From Cellulosimicrobium cellulans (lineage in GTDB: Bacteria > Actinomycetota > Actinomycetes > Actinomycetales > Cellulomonadaceae): a DNA stretch of 64,000 nt. The DNA lies in contig NZ_JAFGYF010000001.1 in assembly GCF_016921195.1 (NCBI RefSeq), positions 434,001-498,000 on the forward strand, read 5' to 3'. The notes under the pieces were generated by a model, which saw only the letters and a program-made list of their open reading frames with translations, ran no database searches and had not been told where the DNA came from. A program made the translations under genes and the position numbers. Each line of letters opens with the position of its first letter. Positions within the stretch are counted from its first letter, which is position 1. Below, piece by piece: positions 15,574-24,557 of this stretch.

Positions 15574-16797
15574 GTGAGCGATCCGACCCCCGAGCCGCAC
15601 GGCCACGCGCACGGGCCCGCTGCCCCTGCGACGCGGCGCGTGCGCCTCACGCTCGCGGCGCTCCTCGTCCCGGCCCTGCTCGCGACGCTCGCCGGACTGG
15701 TCGCGCTGTGGCCGGCGTCCGCCGACGTGCCGGACCGCATCCCCGTCGCGGCCGAGGGCAGCACCGTCCTGCGCGCCACCGTCACCGGGCCGATCGACCC
15801 GGGCACGGGCGAGGTGCCCGCCCGCCTCGACGACGGGTCGCGCGCGGGCGGCGAGGACGTGGGCGGCGACGCGATCACCGTCAGCGCGCCGCCCGAGTAC
15901 GTCGCCTACGGGTTCGACGCGGGCGACCGGCTCCGCGTCCTCTACATCGCCGAGGCCGTGGGGGCGGGCGCGAGCCCGTACGTGTTCATGGACTTCGAGC
16001 GCGGGCTGCCCATCGGGATCCTCGCGATCGCGTACGCCGTCGTCGTGCTGGCCGTCGCGCGGTGGCGGGGCCTGGCCGCGCTCGCCGGGCTCGCGGGTGC
16101 GTTCGTCGTCATCACGTGGTTCACGCTGCCCGCGCTGCTCACGGGGCAGAACGCGCTGGGCGTCGCGCTCGTGACGTCGTCGCTCGTCATGTTCGTGGTG
16201 CTGTACGTCGCGCACGGCTTCACCGCGCGCACGTCGACGGCGCTGCTCGGCACGCTCGTCGGGCTCGCGATCACGGCGGTGCTCGGGTGGTGGGGGTCGG
16301 GCGCGTCGAACATCACGGGGCTCACCTCGGAGGAGTCCCTGTGGATCCCGCAGTACGCGCCCTCGCTCGACATCCAGGGCGTCGTGCTGTGCGGCATCGT
16401 GCTGGCGGGCATGGGCGTGCTCAACGACGTGACCATCACCCAGGCCTCGGCGGTGTGGGAGCTGAGGGCGGCCGCGCCGCTCGCGACCCGGCGGGAGCTG
16501 TTCGCGCGCGCGATGCGCATCGGGCGCGACCACATCGCCTCGACCGTCTACACGATCGCGTTCGCCTACGTCGGCGCTGCCCTGCCGCTGCTCATGGCGG
16601 TCTACCTGTCCGACCAGGGCCTCGCGACGAGCCTCACGTCCGGCGAGATCGCCGAGGAGGTCGTGCGCACGCTCGTCGGCTCGATCGGCCTCGTCCTCGC
16701 CATCCCGATCACGACGGGCATCGCCGCGCTCACCGTGCCGGGCGCCGGCGCCGCGCGCTCCGTCCCCGTGGGTAGGGTCGAGGTCCCCGCGACGTGA
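15574..16797 (+). CDS. YibE/F family membrane protein
   Basis: A 407-residue polytopic protein. The His-rich start PEPHGHAHG is followed by a signal-anchor (LTLAALLVPALLATLAGLVA), an extracytoplasmic beta-rich domain to about residue 140 (GDAITVSAPPEYVAYGFDAG), then about seven membrane helices with GMGVLNDVTITQASAVWEL, the family hallmark. YibE/F proteins are widespread and of unproven function; some are proposed transporters. GTG 15574 is used because the upstream in-frame residues look non-coding. The His-rich N terminus beside zinc-regulated genes is notable but not proof of metal transport. Confidence 0.85.
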   Translation: MSDPTPEPHGHAHGPAAPATRRVRLTLAALLVPALLATLAGLVALWPASADVPDRIPVAAEGSTVLRATVTGPIDPGTGEVPARLDDGSRAGGEDVGGDAITVSAPPEYVAYGFDAGDRLRVLYIAEAVGAGASPYVFMDFERGLPIGILAIAYAVVVLAVARWRGLAALAGLAGAFVVITWFTLPALLTGQNALGVALVTSSLVMFVVLYVAHGFTARTSTALLGTLVGLAITAVLGWWGSGASNITGLTSEESLWIPQYAPSLDIQGVVLCGIVLAGMGVLNDVTITQASAVWELRAAAPLATRRELFARAMRIGRDHIASTVYTIAFAYVGAALPLLMAVYLSDQGLATSLTSGEIAEEVVRTLVGSIGLVLAIPITTGIAALTVPGAGAARSVPVGRVEVPAT

Positions 16798-16852
16798 CGG
16801 CGGGGCGCTCCCGGCCGTCGGACGGGACGACGCGGACGGCGGGAGGACGACG

Positions 16853-17752
16853 GTGACGGGGACGACGAGCGGCCGAGGTGTGGCGGTGCTGGGGCCGGGC
16901 GGGGTCGGCGGGCTGGTCGGTGCGCTGCTCACGCGCTCCGGGGCCGACGTGACCTTCCTCGCGGGCGACGCCACGGCGGCGGTGCTGACCGGGCACGGGG
17001 TGCACGTGCGCAGCCGGCAGGTGGGCGACGTCCACGTGCCGGCACGCGCGGTCGCACGCCTCGACGAGCCGGTCGACGTCGTCGTGGTCGCGGTCAAGCA
17101 GACCGCGCTCGACGACGCGCTCGACCGGGTCCCGCCCGAGGTGCTCGGCGACGGCGTCGTCGTCCCGTTCCTCAACGGCCTCGACCACCTCGCCGTGCTG
17201 CGCGCGCGGTTCGGGACGGAGCGCGTCCTCCCCGCGACGATCCGCGTCGAGTCGACGCGCGTCGCGCCCGGCGAGATCGAGCACACGAGCACGTTCACCG
17301 AGGTCGACGTCGCCCCGGGCGGCGTGGCGCCGGAGCGTGTCGACGCCGTGCGCGCCCTGTTCGACGCGGCGGGCGTCCCCACGACCGTCCACGCGGACGA
17401 GACCGCGCTGATGTGGGCCAAGCTCGGCTTCCTCGCGCCGTTCGCCCTGCTCACGACGGCGCACCGCGCCCCGATCGGCGAGGTGCGGACGGCGCACCGC
17501 GCCGAGCTCGAGGCGCTCGTGCGCGAGGTCGCGTCGGTCGCCGCGGCGAGCGGCGCGCCGTCGGACCCCGAGCGTACGGTCGCGTTCTACGACCGCTTCG
17601 GGCCCGAGGCCAAGTCGTCGATGCTGCGCGACGCCGAGGCCGGGCGGCCGCTCGAGGTGGACGCCATCGGCGGCGCGATCGTCCGTGCCGCCGAGCGCGC
17701 GGGCGTGGACGCGCCGCTCACGCGCGCGCTCGTCGCCCGCCTCGGCAGCTGA
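16853..17752 (+). CDS. 2-dehydropantoate 2-reductase family protein
   Basis: A 299-residue ApbA/PanE-like NADPH-dependent ketoacid reductase. The Rossmann glycine motif is VAVLGPGGVGGLVGALL; VVVVAVKQTALDDAL carries the conserved lysine after the nucleotide fold; the C-terminal helical domain contains ALMWAKLGFLAPFALLTT and KSSMLRDAEAGRPLEVDAIG, the family substrate-binding motifs. PanE makes pantoate for coenzyme A, but many paralogues act on other 2-ketoacids, and no other pantothenate genes are nearby. GTG 16853 starts directly before the Rossmann strand. Confidence 0.9.
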   Translation: MTGTTSGRGVAVLGPGGVGGLVGALLTRSGADVTFLAGDATAAVLTGHGVHVRSRQVGDVHVPARAVARLDEPVDVVVVAVKQTALDDALDRVPPEVLGDGVVVPFLNGLDHLAVLRARFGTERVLPATIRVESTRVAPGEIEHTSTFTEVDVAPGGVAPERVDAVRALFDAAGVPTTVHADETALMWAKLGFLAPFALLTTAHRAPIGEVRTAHRAELEALVREVASVAAASGAPSDPERTVAFYDRFGPEAKSSMLRDAEAGRPLEVDAIGGAIVRAAERAGVDAPLTRALVARLGS

Positions 17753-17841
17753 CGGCCGGACGCCGCGCGCCGGGAGCCTTCACCGGACCGCCACGCGACC
17801 CCCTGTGGACGCGTCCCCAGGAGCCTCACAGGTTCGCCAGG

Positions 17842-20800
17842 ATGTCCGTCATGAGAGAGCCGTGGGTCGACGTCGCGCTGGCGCGGCTGCCCGAGACGCG
17901 TTCCTGCCCCGCGTGCGCCGCGACCCTGCGGTCGTCACGGTGCGACCGGTGCCTGCTCGACCTCACCGGTCCGCTCGCGTTCGAGGTCGCCGCGGCGTCG
18001 ACCGAGGCGGCCGACGCGCTCTCGCGCCGTCAGGCCGCGCTCGACGCCCTGCGCGCGAGCCAGCCCGCGGCCGCCGCCTGGGCGGCCCGCGCGGCGGTCG
18101 CGGCGCCGCCCGGAGCGCGCCCGGTCCCCGCCGGCCCGCCGCGCGCGATGCGCCCACTCGACGCGACCGGCCGCGGTCAGGCGGGCCCGCGCCCCCTGGC
18201 CGCCGCACCGGAGCCCCGTCCCGTGAGCGGCTCCGTGCCGGGACCGGTGCCCGGCCCGCGCCGTACCGCGCCGTACCGTCCCCCGGCGCCCGGAGCCGTC
18301 GGGCCGGTCCCGTCCGCGCCCGTGGGGTCGCACGCCGGCGTCGTACCGGCTGCGGCGCCGCCCCGCTCGGTGGGCCTCCAGCCGGTCCTCGCGGGCGCCG
18401 GGGCCGGGCTGCTCGCCGTCGCGACGGTCGTGTTCGTCTTCTTCACCTTCGCCGACGACCTCGCCCTGCGCGCCCTCGTGACCGGGGTCGTCACGGTGCT
18501 CACGGTCGGGGCCGCGGTGCTCCTGCGGTCGCGGGGGCTGCGCTCGTCCGCCGAGGCGGTCGCGGGGCTCGCCGTCGTGCTCGCGGTCGTGGACGTCGAG
18601 CTCGCGCTCAGCGCGTGGGGGCTCGACGTGGCGGGCGCGGCGGCGGCGCGCGCGTCGCTGCTCGCCGCGGTCGTCGCGGGCCTCGGTGCGGTGGGGGACC
18701 GGGCGCGGGTGCGGGCCTGGGTGACGAGCGCCGTCGTGCTCGGGCCGCTCGTGCCGCTCGTCGCGGCGCCTGCCGCGCAGGCACCGTGGGGGTGGGCGCT
18801 CGCGCTCCTCGCGACGGCGTGCCTCACCGCGTTCGCCGCGCCCGTCGCGGCGCGCTCCGGCGCGCGGGTCGGCAGCGCCCTCCGCGGCGAGCGGGCGTTC
18901 CTCGGGGTCGTGCGCACCGTCGCCGTGCCCCTCGCCGTCGTCGTCGGGCTCACCGTCACCGCCCTCCCCGGGCTGCCGACCGGCTCCGGGTCCGCGCTCG
19001 TCGCGCTCGGCGCCGCGAGCGTGGCCACGCTGCTGCGCGTCGCGACCCGCGAACGGCGCTGGTACGCGGTCGGCGGCGCGACGGCCGTCCTCGCCGGCGC
19101 GCTGCTCGGCACCGGAGGCGACGTCGCGTGGCTCGGCCTGGTCCCCGCGATCGCCGCCGCCACGTGGCTCCTCGTCCTGGTGCTCACCTCGCCGCCCGTG
19201 GTGTCCGGGGTGCTCGGCTCCCCGGTCCCGGCCGTCGGACGCTCGGACGTCCTCCTCGGCGGCGCGGTCGTCGCCCTCGTCGGGGCCGGGCCCGCGCTCG
19301 CCGTCGCGGGGGTGCGCGCGGCCGAGGTCCTCGTGACCGGGACCGCCGGGACCGGCGCGACGCTCGCCGACGCGCCGCTCGGCGTCGGCGTCCTCTCCGC
19401 CGGGCTGTGGGGCGAGGGCGTCCGCGGCGGCACCGCCGGCGCGGCGCTGCTCGACGGGACGGTCGCCGGCCTGGTGTCCGCCCTGGTCGTCCTCCTCGTC
19501 GCCGCCCGGCTCCCGCTGCGCACGCCGGTCCCCGTGCCCTTCCCACGCCTGGCCGGGGCGCGACGGCTCGGTGCCGCCCCGGTCGTGCGGACGGGGCGCG
19601 CGCTCGGGCCGTGGGTGCTCCTCGTGCTCGTCGTCGCGCTCGTGCTGGACCCCCGGCTCGCGGGCGTCACCTCGCTCGCGCTGCTCGCGCTCCTCGCCGC
19701 CGTGCTCCTCGTCGTGACCGCCCGCCCGGCCGCGACCGGTGCGCCCGGGGGCGTCGCCGCGCCCGGCGCGCTCGTCCGGGCGGTCCGGCGCGGGTCCGTT
19801 CGTGCCGTGCGACCGGTCGCCCGGCGGTTCCCCGGCCCGCGTGCGGCGGTCCGGCACGGCGTCGTCCCCGTCGGGCGGGCCGAGGTGCGCTTCTGGCGCG
19901 CAGCCGCCGTCGCGGGGACCGTCGCCGCGATCGTGCTCCTCGTCGCCGGGTCGTGGGTCACGCGCCCGACCGCGACCGCCGGAGCGGTCGTCGCCGGGGC
20001 GCTCCTGCTCGCGGCGCGCGCGGCAGCTCCGCGGGGCCTGCACGCGCCCCTCGTCGGCACCGCCTACGGGTACGCGCTCCTCGTGCTCGGCGTGACCCTC
20101 GCCTGGAGCGGCGCCGGGACGGTCGCCGTCCTGTGCGCGGTCTCCGGGGTCGCCTCGCTCGCCGCGCTCGCGGTGACGCTCGTCCCGCGCGTCGACAGGG
20201 ACACGTGGTGGGCCGTGCTCGGCGTGACGGCGGTCCCGTTCGGTCTCGGCGTCCTCACGGTCGTCGACGAGCGCAGCTGGTGGTCCGTCGCCGCGTGCGT
20301 CGCGATGCTCGCGCTGGAGGTCGTGCTCGTCGGCTCGCGGCGCCCCGGGTCGGTCACCGCGCTGCGCGTGGTCGCCGCGGCCCTCGTCCTGCCGACGGCG
20401 TCCGTCGCCGTCGTCAGCACGGGCGCCCTCGTCCTGCCGGGGAGCGGCTCGCCCGTCGTGCTGCCGGTCGTCGCGCTGCTCGTGGCGGCGGCGCTCGCGG
20501 CGGCACGCCCGCTCACCGCGCGGATCCGCCTGGTGGCGGGACGCGTCGCGGTCGAGGCGAGCGCCGCGCTCACGGGCGCGATCGCCGTCGGGCTCGCGTT
20601 CGGGCGCCCCGCCGCCGGGCCGACCGTCGCGGTCGCGGTGCTGCTCCTGCTCGCGGTGGGCGCAGGGCTCGCCGCGCGCGACCGCGACCGGCGCGCGGAG
20701 TGGTGGCTCGCGGCCGCGCTCGGGACCGCCGCGCTGTGGACGGCGCTCGCCGCCGCCGACGTCGGTCTCGTGGAGGCGTACACCGCGCCGCCGGCGCTCG

Positions 20801-22017
20801 CGGCCGTCGTCACGGGGGCGCTGCTCGCGCGGCGGTCCCGGCGCTGGTGGGAGCTCGCGGGCGCGGGCCTCGTGCTGCTCGTCGTGCCGTCCGTGCTGGT
20901 CCTGGGCGCGGCGCGCGGGGCCGGCGACCTGCGGGCACCGCTCCTCGTCGCGGCCGGGGCGGTGGTCGTCCTCGCAGCGGTCCTGCTGGGTCGCGGGGCC
21001 GGAGAGGGCGCGTGGCGCCGCGCCGCGGCCCTGCGGCTCGCGGGCACCGGGGTGCTCGCCGCGACCGCTGGGACCGTCGAGTCGCTCCACGTGGCGCACG
21101 CGCCGGGAGGAGGCGCGGTGTTCGTGCTCGGGTTCGCCTGGGCGCTCGCCGGGGGCGCCGTCGCGCTCGGGGCGGGCCTCGCGGGAGCCGGCACGGCTCC
21201 CCGTGACCGCGGCCGGGGAGCCGCGCTCGCGCGGCGCTGGGCCGTGGCGCCGGCCGCGGCGCTGGTCGTGGTGGGGACCGTCGCGAACGTGCGGCCCGTG
21301 TGGGGCGTCATCGCGACGGTCTGGCTCGTCGAGGTCGGGCTCCTGGTGCTGCTCGTGGTCGGGGTGCGGCGCGCCGTCCGGGGACGCCTCGACCTCCCGC
21401 CCGCGTGGTTCACGTGGTCGCTCGCGCTCGTCGCCGCGATCGGCGCGTGGTCGCCGCGCGAGCTGCGCGTCGAGGTCTTCTCGCTCCCGCTCGGTGCGGG
21501 ACTGCTCGTCGCGGGGTACCTCGCGCTCGCGGCCGGCACGACCGCGGCGCCGGGCACCGCGGGCGGTGACCCCGGCGCCGTGGACGCCGCCGAGACGGCC
21601 GGCGCGGGCGGCGTGCCGGTGCGCGCGACGGCGACCCGAGCCGGGTGGCCCGTCGGGTTCACCGGGTCATGGCGGACGCTGGCCCCGGGCATCCTCGCGC
21701 TGCTCGGCCCGTCGGTCCTCGCGACGTACACCGACGCGCGCACCTGGCGTGCCGTCCTGGTCATCGCGCTCGCGCTCGCCGCGGTGCTCGTGGGGACGCG
21801 CACGCACCTCGCGGCACCGTTCCTGCTGGGCGTCGGGGTGCTGCCGGTCGAGATCCTCGTCGTGTTCGTGTCCCAGCTCGGCACGCGCATCTCCGCCGGC
21901 CCGTGGATGCTCACGCTCGCCGCGGCGGGCGGGCTGCTGCTCATCATCGCGACGTACTACGAGCGCCGGATCGCCGCGTACGACGGCGCCGCGGCCTACG
22001 TGCGCGACCTCCGCTGA
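17842..22017 (+). CDS. SCO7613-type giant polytopic membrane protein with zinc ribbon
   Basis: A 1391-residue protein. The N terminus has a zinc-ribbon-like CPAC-x8-CDRC (C22, C25, C34, C37), then a Pro/Ala-rich linker (about 100-175), then some 30 hydrophobic stretches of Val/Ala/Leu to the C-terminal YYERRIAAYDGAAAYVRDLR. This architecture matches the actinobacterial SCO7613 C-terminal-domain membrane proteins; their role is unknown, though polyprenol- or glycan-handling has been guessed. ATG 17851 (AGGA eight bases ahead) is an equally good start. Composition is extremely GC-rich, and long open frames exist on the opposite strand as a by-product. Confidence 0.85.
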   Translation: MSVMREPWVDVALARLPETRSCPACAATLRSSRCDRCLLDLTGPLAFEVAAASTEAADALSRRQAALDALRASQPAAAAWAARAAVAAPPGARPVPAGPPRAMRPLDATGRGQAGPRPLAAAPEPRPVSGSVPGPVPGPRRTAPYRPPAPGAVGPVPSAPVGSHAGVVPAAAPPRSVGLQPVLAGAGAGLLAVATVVFVFFTFADDLALRALVTGVVTVLTVGAAVLLRSRGLRSSAEAVAGLAVVLAVVDVELALSAWGLDVAGAAAARASLLAAVVAGLGAVGDRARVRAWVTSAVVLGPLVPLVAAPAAQAPWGWALALLATACLTAFAAPVAARSGARVGSALRGERAFLGVVRTVAVPLAVVVGLTVTALPGLPTGSGSALVALGAASVATLLRVATRERRWYAVGGATAVLAGALLGTGGDVAWLGLVPAIAAATWLLVLVLTSPPVVSGVLGSPVPAVGRSDVLLGGAVVALVGAGPALAVAGVRAAEVLVTGTAGTGATLADAPLGVGVLSAGLWGEGVRGGTAGAALLDGTVAGLVSALVVLLVAARLPLRTPVPVPFPRLAGARRLGAAPVVRTGRALGPWVLLVLVVALVLDPRLAGVTSLALLALLAAVLLVVTARPAATGAPGGVAAPGALVRAVRRGSVRAVRPVARRFPGPRAAVRHGVVPVGRAEVRFWRAAAVAGTVAAIVLLVAGSWVTRPTATAGAVVAGALLLAARAAAPRGLHAPLVGTAYGYALLVLGVTLAWSGAGTVAVLCAVSGVASLAALAVTLVPRVDRDTWWAVLGVTAVPFGLGVLTVVDERSWWSVAACVAMLALEVVLVGSRRPGSVTALRVVAAALVLPTASVAVVSTGALVLPGSGSPVVLPVVALLVAAALAAARPLTARIRLVAGRVAVEASAALTGAIAVGLAFGRPAAGPTVAVAVLLLLAVGAGLAARDRDRRAEWWLAAALGTAALWTALAAADVGLVEAYTAPPALAAVVTGALLARRSRRWWELAGAGLVLLVVPSVLVLGAARGAGDLRAPLLVAAGAVVVLAAVLLGRGAGEGAWRRAAALRLAGTGVLAATAGTVESLHVAHAPGGGAVFVLGFAWALAGGAVALGAGLAGAGTAPRDRGRGAALARRWAVAPAAALVVVGTVANVRPVWGVIATVWLVEVGLLVLLVVGVRRAVRGRLDLPPAWFTWSLALVAAIGAWSPRELRVEVFSLPLGAGLLVAGYLALAAGTTAAPGTAGGDPGAVDAAETAGAGGVPVRATATRAGWPVGFTGSWRTLAPGILALLGPSVLATYTDARTWRAVLVIALALAAVLVGTRTHLAAPFLLGVGVLPVEILVVFVSQLGTRISAGPWMLTLAAAGGLLLIIATYYERRIAAYDGAAAYVRDLR

Positions 22018-22196
22018 CCGCAAATCCCTACCACGTGGCCCGTTTCCACGCGCGGTGGCCCATAATGGCCGGGGCCCGTCGTCGTGACGACGGACCCGAC
22101 GGCAACGTAGGCGCAGGGCGGGATCGCGGCGGCAACACGGCAGTGTGCGGTCGGCGCGGGTCCCGCCCGGGGGCGTAGTCCCTGGAGAACGGCATC

Positions 22197-22910
22197 GTGA
22201 TCAGGATCGGCATCGTGGAGGACGACCCCGCGAGCAGCGCGCTGCTCGTGGAGTACCTGCGACGGTACGAGCGCGAGCACGACGAGCAGTTCGCGGTCGC
22301 CATGTTCAGCGACGGCGAGCAGGTCGTCGCGGGGTACCGGCCCGACTTCGACATCCTGCTCCTCGACGTGGAGATGCCGAACCTCGACGGGTTCAGCGCC
22401 GCGCGGCGCATCCGTCAGGTCGACGCCGACGTCGTGCTGATCTTCATCACCAACATGACGCAGCACGCGATCAAGGGCTACGAGGTCGACGCGCTGAGCT
22501 ACATGCTCAAGCCGCTGCGGTACTTCGCGTTCTCCCAGGAGCTCAAGCGGTCGGTCGCGCGCCTGCGGCGCCGGTCCGCCGACTACCTGCTGCTCGCGGT
22601 CGACGGCGGGCTCGCGCGCGTGGCGACCGACGACATCGTCTTCCTCGAGAGCGCCAAGCACCGCACGACCGTGCACACCGTGGACGGGCGGCACTCCGTC
22701 GTCGGGCCGCTCAAGGCGCTCGAGGCGCAGCTCGAGGGCAAGGACTTCTTCCGCTGCAACAGCGGGTACGTCGTCAACCTGCGGCACGTGCTCGCGGTGC
22801 GGGGGAACAGCGCCCTCCTGGTCGGCGGCCACGACCTGCTCATCAGTCGCGCCCGCAAGAAGGCGTTCCTCGCGGCGCTGACCGACTACCTCGGGGCGCG
22901 GCGCGCATGA
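22197..22910 (+). CDS. LytTR-type response regulator (AgrA-like)
   Basis: A 237-residue regulator. The receiver begins MIRIGIVEDDPASSALLVEY, with phospho-acceptor D57 in DILLLDVEMPNLDGF and the switch lysine in LSYMLKPLRYFAF; residues about 135-235 are a LytTR DNA-binding domain (DDIVFLESAKHRTTVHT, FFRCNSGYVVNLRHV). LytTR proteins bind pairs of 9-base direct repeats two helical turns apart, which are found ahead of two GH3 genes just downstream. GTG 22197 overlaps no upstream gene; a CATAAT -10-like element lies near 22061. It is translationally coupled to the kinase that follows (ATGA). Confidence 0.92.
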   Translation: MIRIGIVEDDPASSALLVEYLRRYEREHDEQFAVAMFSDGEQVVAGYRPDFDILLLDVEMPNLDGFSAARRIRQVDADVVLIFITNMTQHAIKGYEVDALSYMLKPLRYFAFSQELKRSVARLRRRSADYLLLAVDGGLARVATDDIVFLESAKHRTTVHTVDGRHSVVGPLKALEAQLEGKDFFRCNSGYVVNLRHVLAVRGNSALLVGGHDLLISRARKKAFLAALTDYLGARRA

Positions 22911-24289
22911 CCCACGCCGCCTCGATCCTGGAGACCCTGCCCGACATCCCGCGCGCGCTCACCGGCCTCGCCGAGTGGCTCGCGTGCCTGGTCTACGTGC
23001 TCCTGCGGCGGCCGCGCCTGCCCCGCCCGCGGCTCGTCGCGCTCGCGGTCGCGGCGCTCGGCGTGCAGGTGGGCGTGCAGGTGCTCGCCGACCTGCTCCC
23101 GCGGCAGCTCTGGACCGTGGGCATGGCGGCCGCGGTCGCGTGCATGTACGGCTTCATCGTCGCGGCGACCCGGGTCTCGGCGCGGGACGCGGGCTACTTC
23201 GCGGCCCGCGCGCTCGTGCTGGCGGAGCTCGTGGCGGCGCTGCACTGGCAGGTGCACTGCTTCTTCTTCCTGCCCGAGGGCCGGCCGGGGACGGTGTGGC
23301 AGGTCGCGTTCTTCGTGCTGGTCTACGCGGTCGGGTACGGGGTGGCGTACGTCGTCGAGTCGCGACACTTCCGCCCCGACCAGGAGCTCGACGTCACGGT
23401 CGGCGAGCTCGCGTCGGCGGTCGCGATCGCGCTCGTCACGTTCTTCATGAGCAACATCAGCTTCCTCAACGCGAACACCCCGTTCAGCGGGCGCCTCGGC
23501 CTGGAGATCTTCTACATCCGTACGCTCGTCGACCTGTGCGGGTTCGTCGCCCTCTACGCGCAGCAGGGTCAGCGGCTCCAGCACCAGGCGCGGTCCGAGG
23601 TCCGCGCGATCGACGAGATGCTCCGCCGCCAGCACGAGCAGTACCTGCAGTCCAAGCGGAACATGAAGATCGTCCACCGCAAGTACCACGACCTCAAGCA
23701 CCAGATCGGCGTGATCCGCGCCGAGGTCGACCCGGCGCGGCGCGCGTCGTACCTGGACGACCTGGAGGCCAGCATCTCCGGCCACGCGCGGCAGGCGGAC
23801 ACCGGGAACGGCGTGCTCGACGTCATCCTCACGACCAAGAGCCAGGAGTGCGCCGAGCGCGACATCGACCTCACGTGCGTGGTGGACGGCGCGCTGCTCG
23901 ACTTCATGTCCGCGATGGACGTGGCCGCGGTGTTCGGCAACGCGCTGGACAACGCGATCGACGGCGTCATGGCCGTGCCGGACCCGGAGCAGCGGATCAT
24001 CAAGGTCGCCGTCTACGCGCGCGACCGGTTCGTCATGCTCACGGTCGAGAACTACTTCTCCGGCGAGCTCCACACCGAGGGCGGCGACATCGTCACGCGA
24101 CGTGCCGACCGGACCCGGCACGGGTACGGGCTCAAGTCGATCCGGTACACCGCGGAGAAGTACGGCGGCTCGATGACGGTGAACACCGAGGACCGCTGGT
24201 TCCTCCTGCGCGTGCTCCTGCCCATGCCGGAGGACCGCCCGCCCACGGGATCGTCCCGACGGTCGACCTCGACCGCGACCCCCGCGTAG
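22907..24289 (+). CDS. GHKL-domain sensor histidine kinase (AgrC-like)
   Basis: A 460-residue kinase. Six or so membrane helices span residues 20-215 with no sizeable outer loop, the form used by peptide-sensing AgrC/ComD kinases. A coiled coil (225-255) leads to the phospho-site KYHDLKHQIGVI (H261), then a GHKL ATPase with N-box VFGNALDNAIDGVM (343-355) and G-box HGYGLKSIRYTAEKYGGSM (405-423). Start ATG overlaps the TGA of the regulator gene. Such pairs are common in Firmicutes and rarer in actinomycetes. No candidate signal-peptide gene was seen beside it. Confidence 0.9.
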   Translation: MTHAASILETLPDIPRALTGLAEWLACLVYVLLRRPRLPRPRLVALAVAALGVQVGVQVLADLLPRQLWTVGMAAAVACMYGFIVAATRVSARDAGYFAARALVLAELVAALHWQVHCFFFLPEGRPGTVWQVAFFVLVYAVGYGVAYVVESRHFRPDQELDVTVGELASAVAIALVTFFMSNISFLNANTPFSGRLGLEIFYIRTLVDLCGFVALYAQQGQRLQHQARSEVRAIDEMLRRQHEQYLQSKRNMKIVHRKYHDLKHQIGVIRAEVDPARRASYLDDLEASISGHARQADTGNGVLDVILTTKSQECAERDIDLTCVVDGALLDFMSAMDVAAVFGNALDNAIDGVMAVPDPEQRIIKVAVYARDRFVMLTVENYFSGELHTEGGDIVTRRADRTRHGYGLKSIRYTAEKYGGSMTVNTEDRWFLLRVLLPMPEDRPPTGSSRRSTSTATPA

Positions 24290-24352
24290 ACGCCCGACCC
24301 GTCCGGACGGGACCTCCGACCTCCGCGTCGTGACCCGCTCGTGACCTCGGTG

Positions 24353-24421
24353 ACCGTTCGTGGACGCAAAGCGACGGTTCGTGCACCGGGCCGCCCCGAC
24401 CGCCCACCGCGTCCATAGCGT
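24353..24421 (+). promoter_or_regulatory. LytTR-type direct repeats and promoter of the first GH3 gene
   Basis: ACCGTTCGT (24353-24361) and ACGGTTCGT (24374-24382) are separated by exactly 12 bases, giving a 21-base period. The first copy fits the published LytTR/AgrA consensus at every position and the second at all but one. A -10-like TAGCGT starts at 24416, 34 bases after the second repeat ends. The 5' leader to the GH3 start is about 130 bases. Confidence 0.75.
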
Positions 24422-24557
24422 GGCGGCGCGGCTCAGGGACCACGACGTCCCGGGCCTCGACGGGTTCGCAGAGCTCGCTCAGCCACGCACGTGACCCGGG
24501 TGGGTCGGCGGGGACGGCGCCGTGGCCGACGAGCGCGGAGACGACAAGGGAAGGTCG

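Noticed and set aside
17935-21099. A >1000-codon minus-strand frame opposite the SCO7613-type gene
   Set aside because: The composition (Arg, Gly, Asp, Glu repeats) is the mirror of Ala/Val/Leu codons on the plus strand; no fold, no start signal.
22018-22196. Search for an AgrD-like signal-peptide gene next to the LytTR/GHKL pair
   Set aside because: No short ORF with a ribosome-binding site and a peptide-like product was found here or just after the kinase gene. The signal, if a peptide, is encoded elsewhere.
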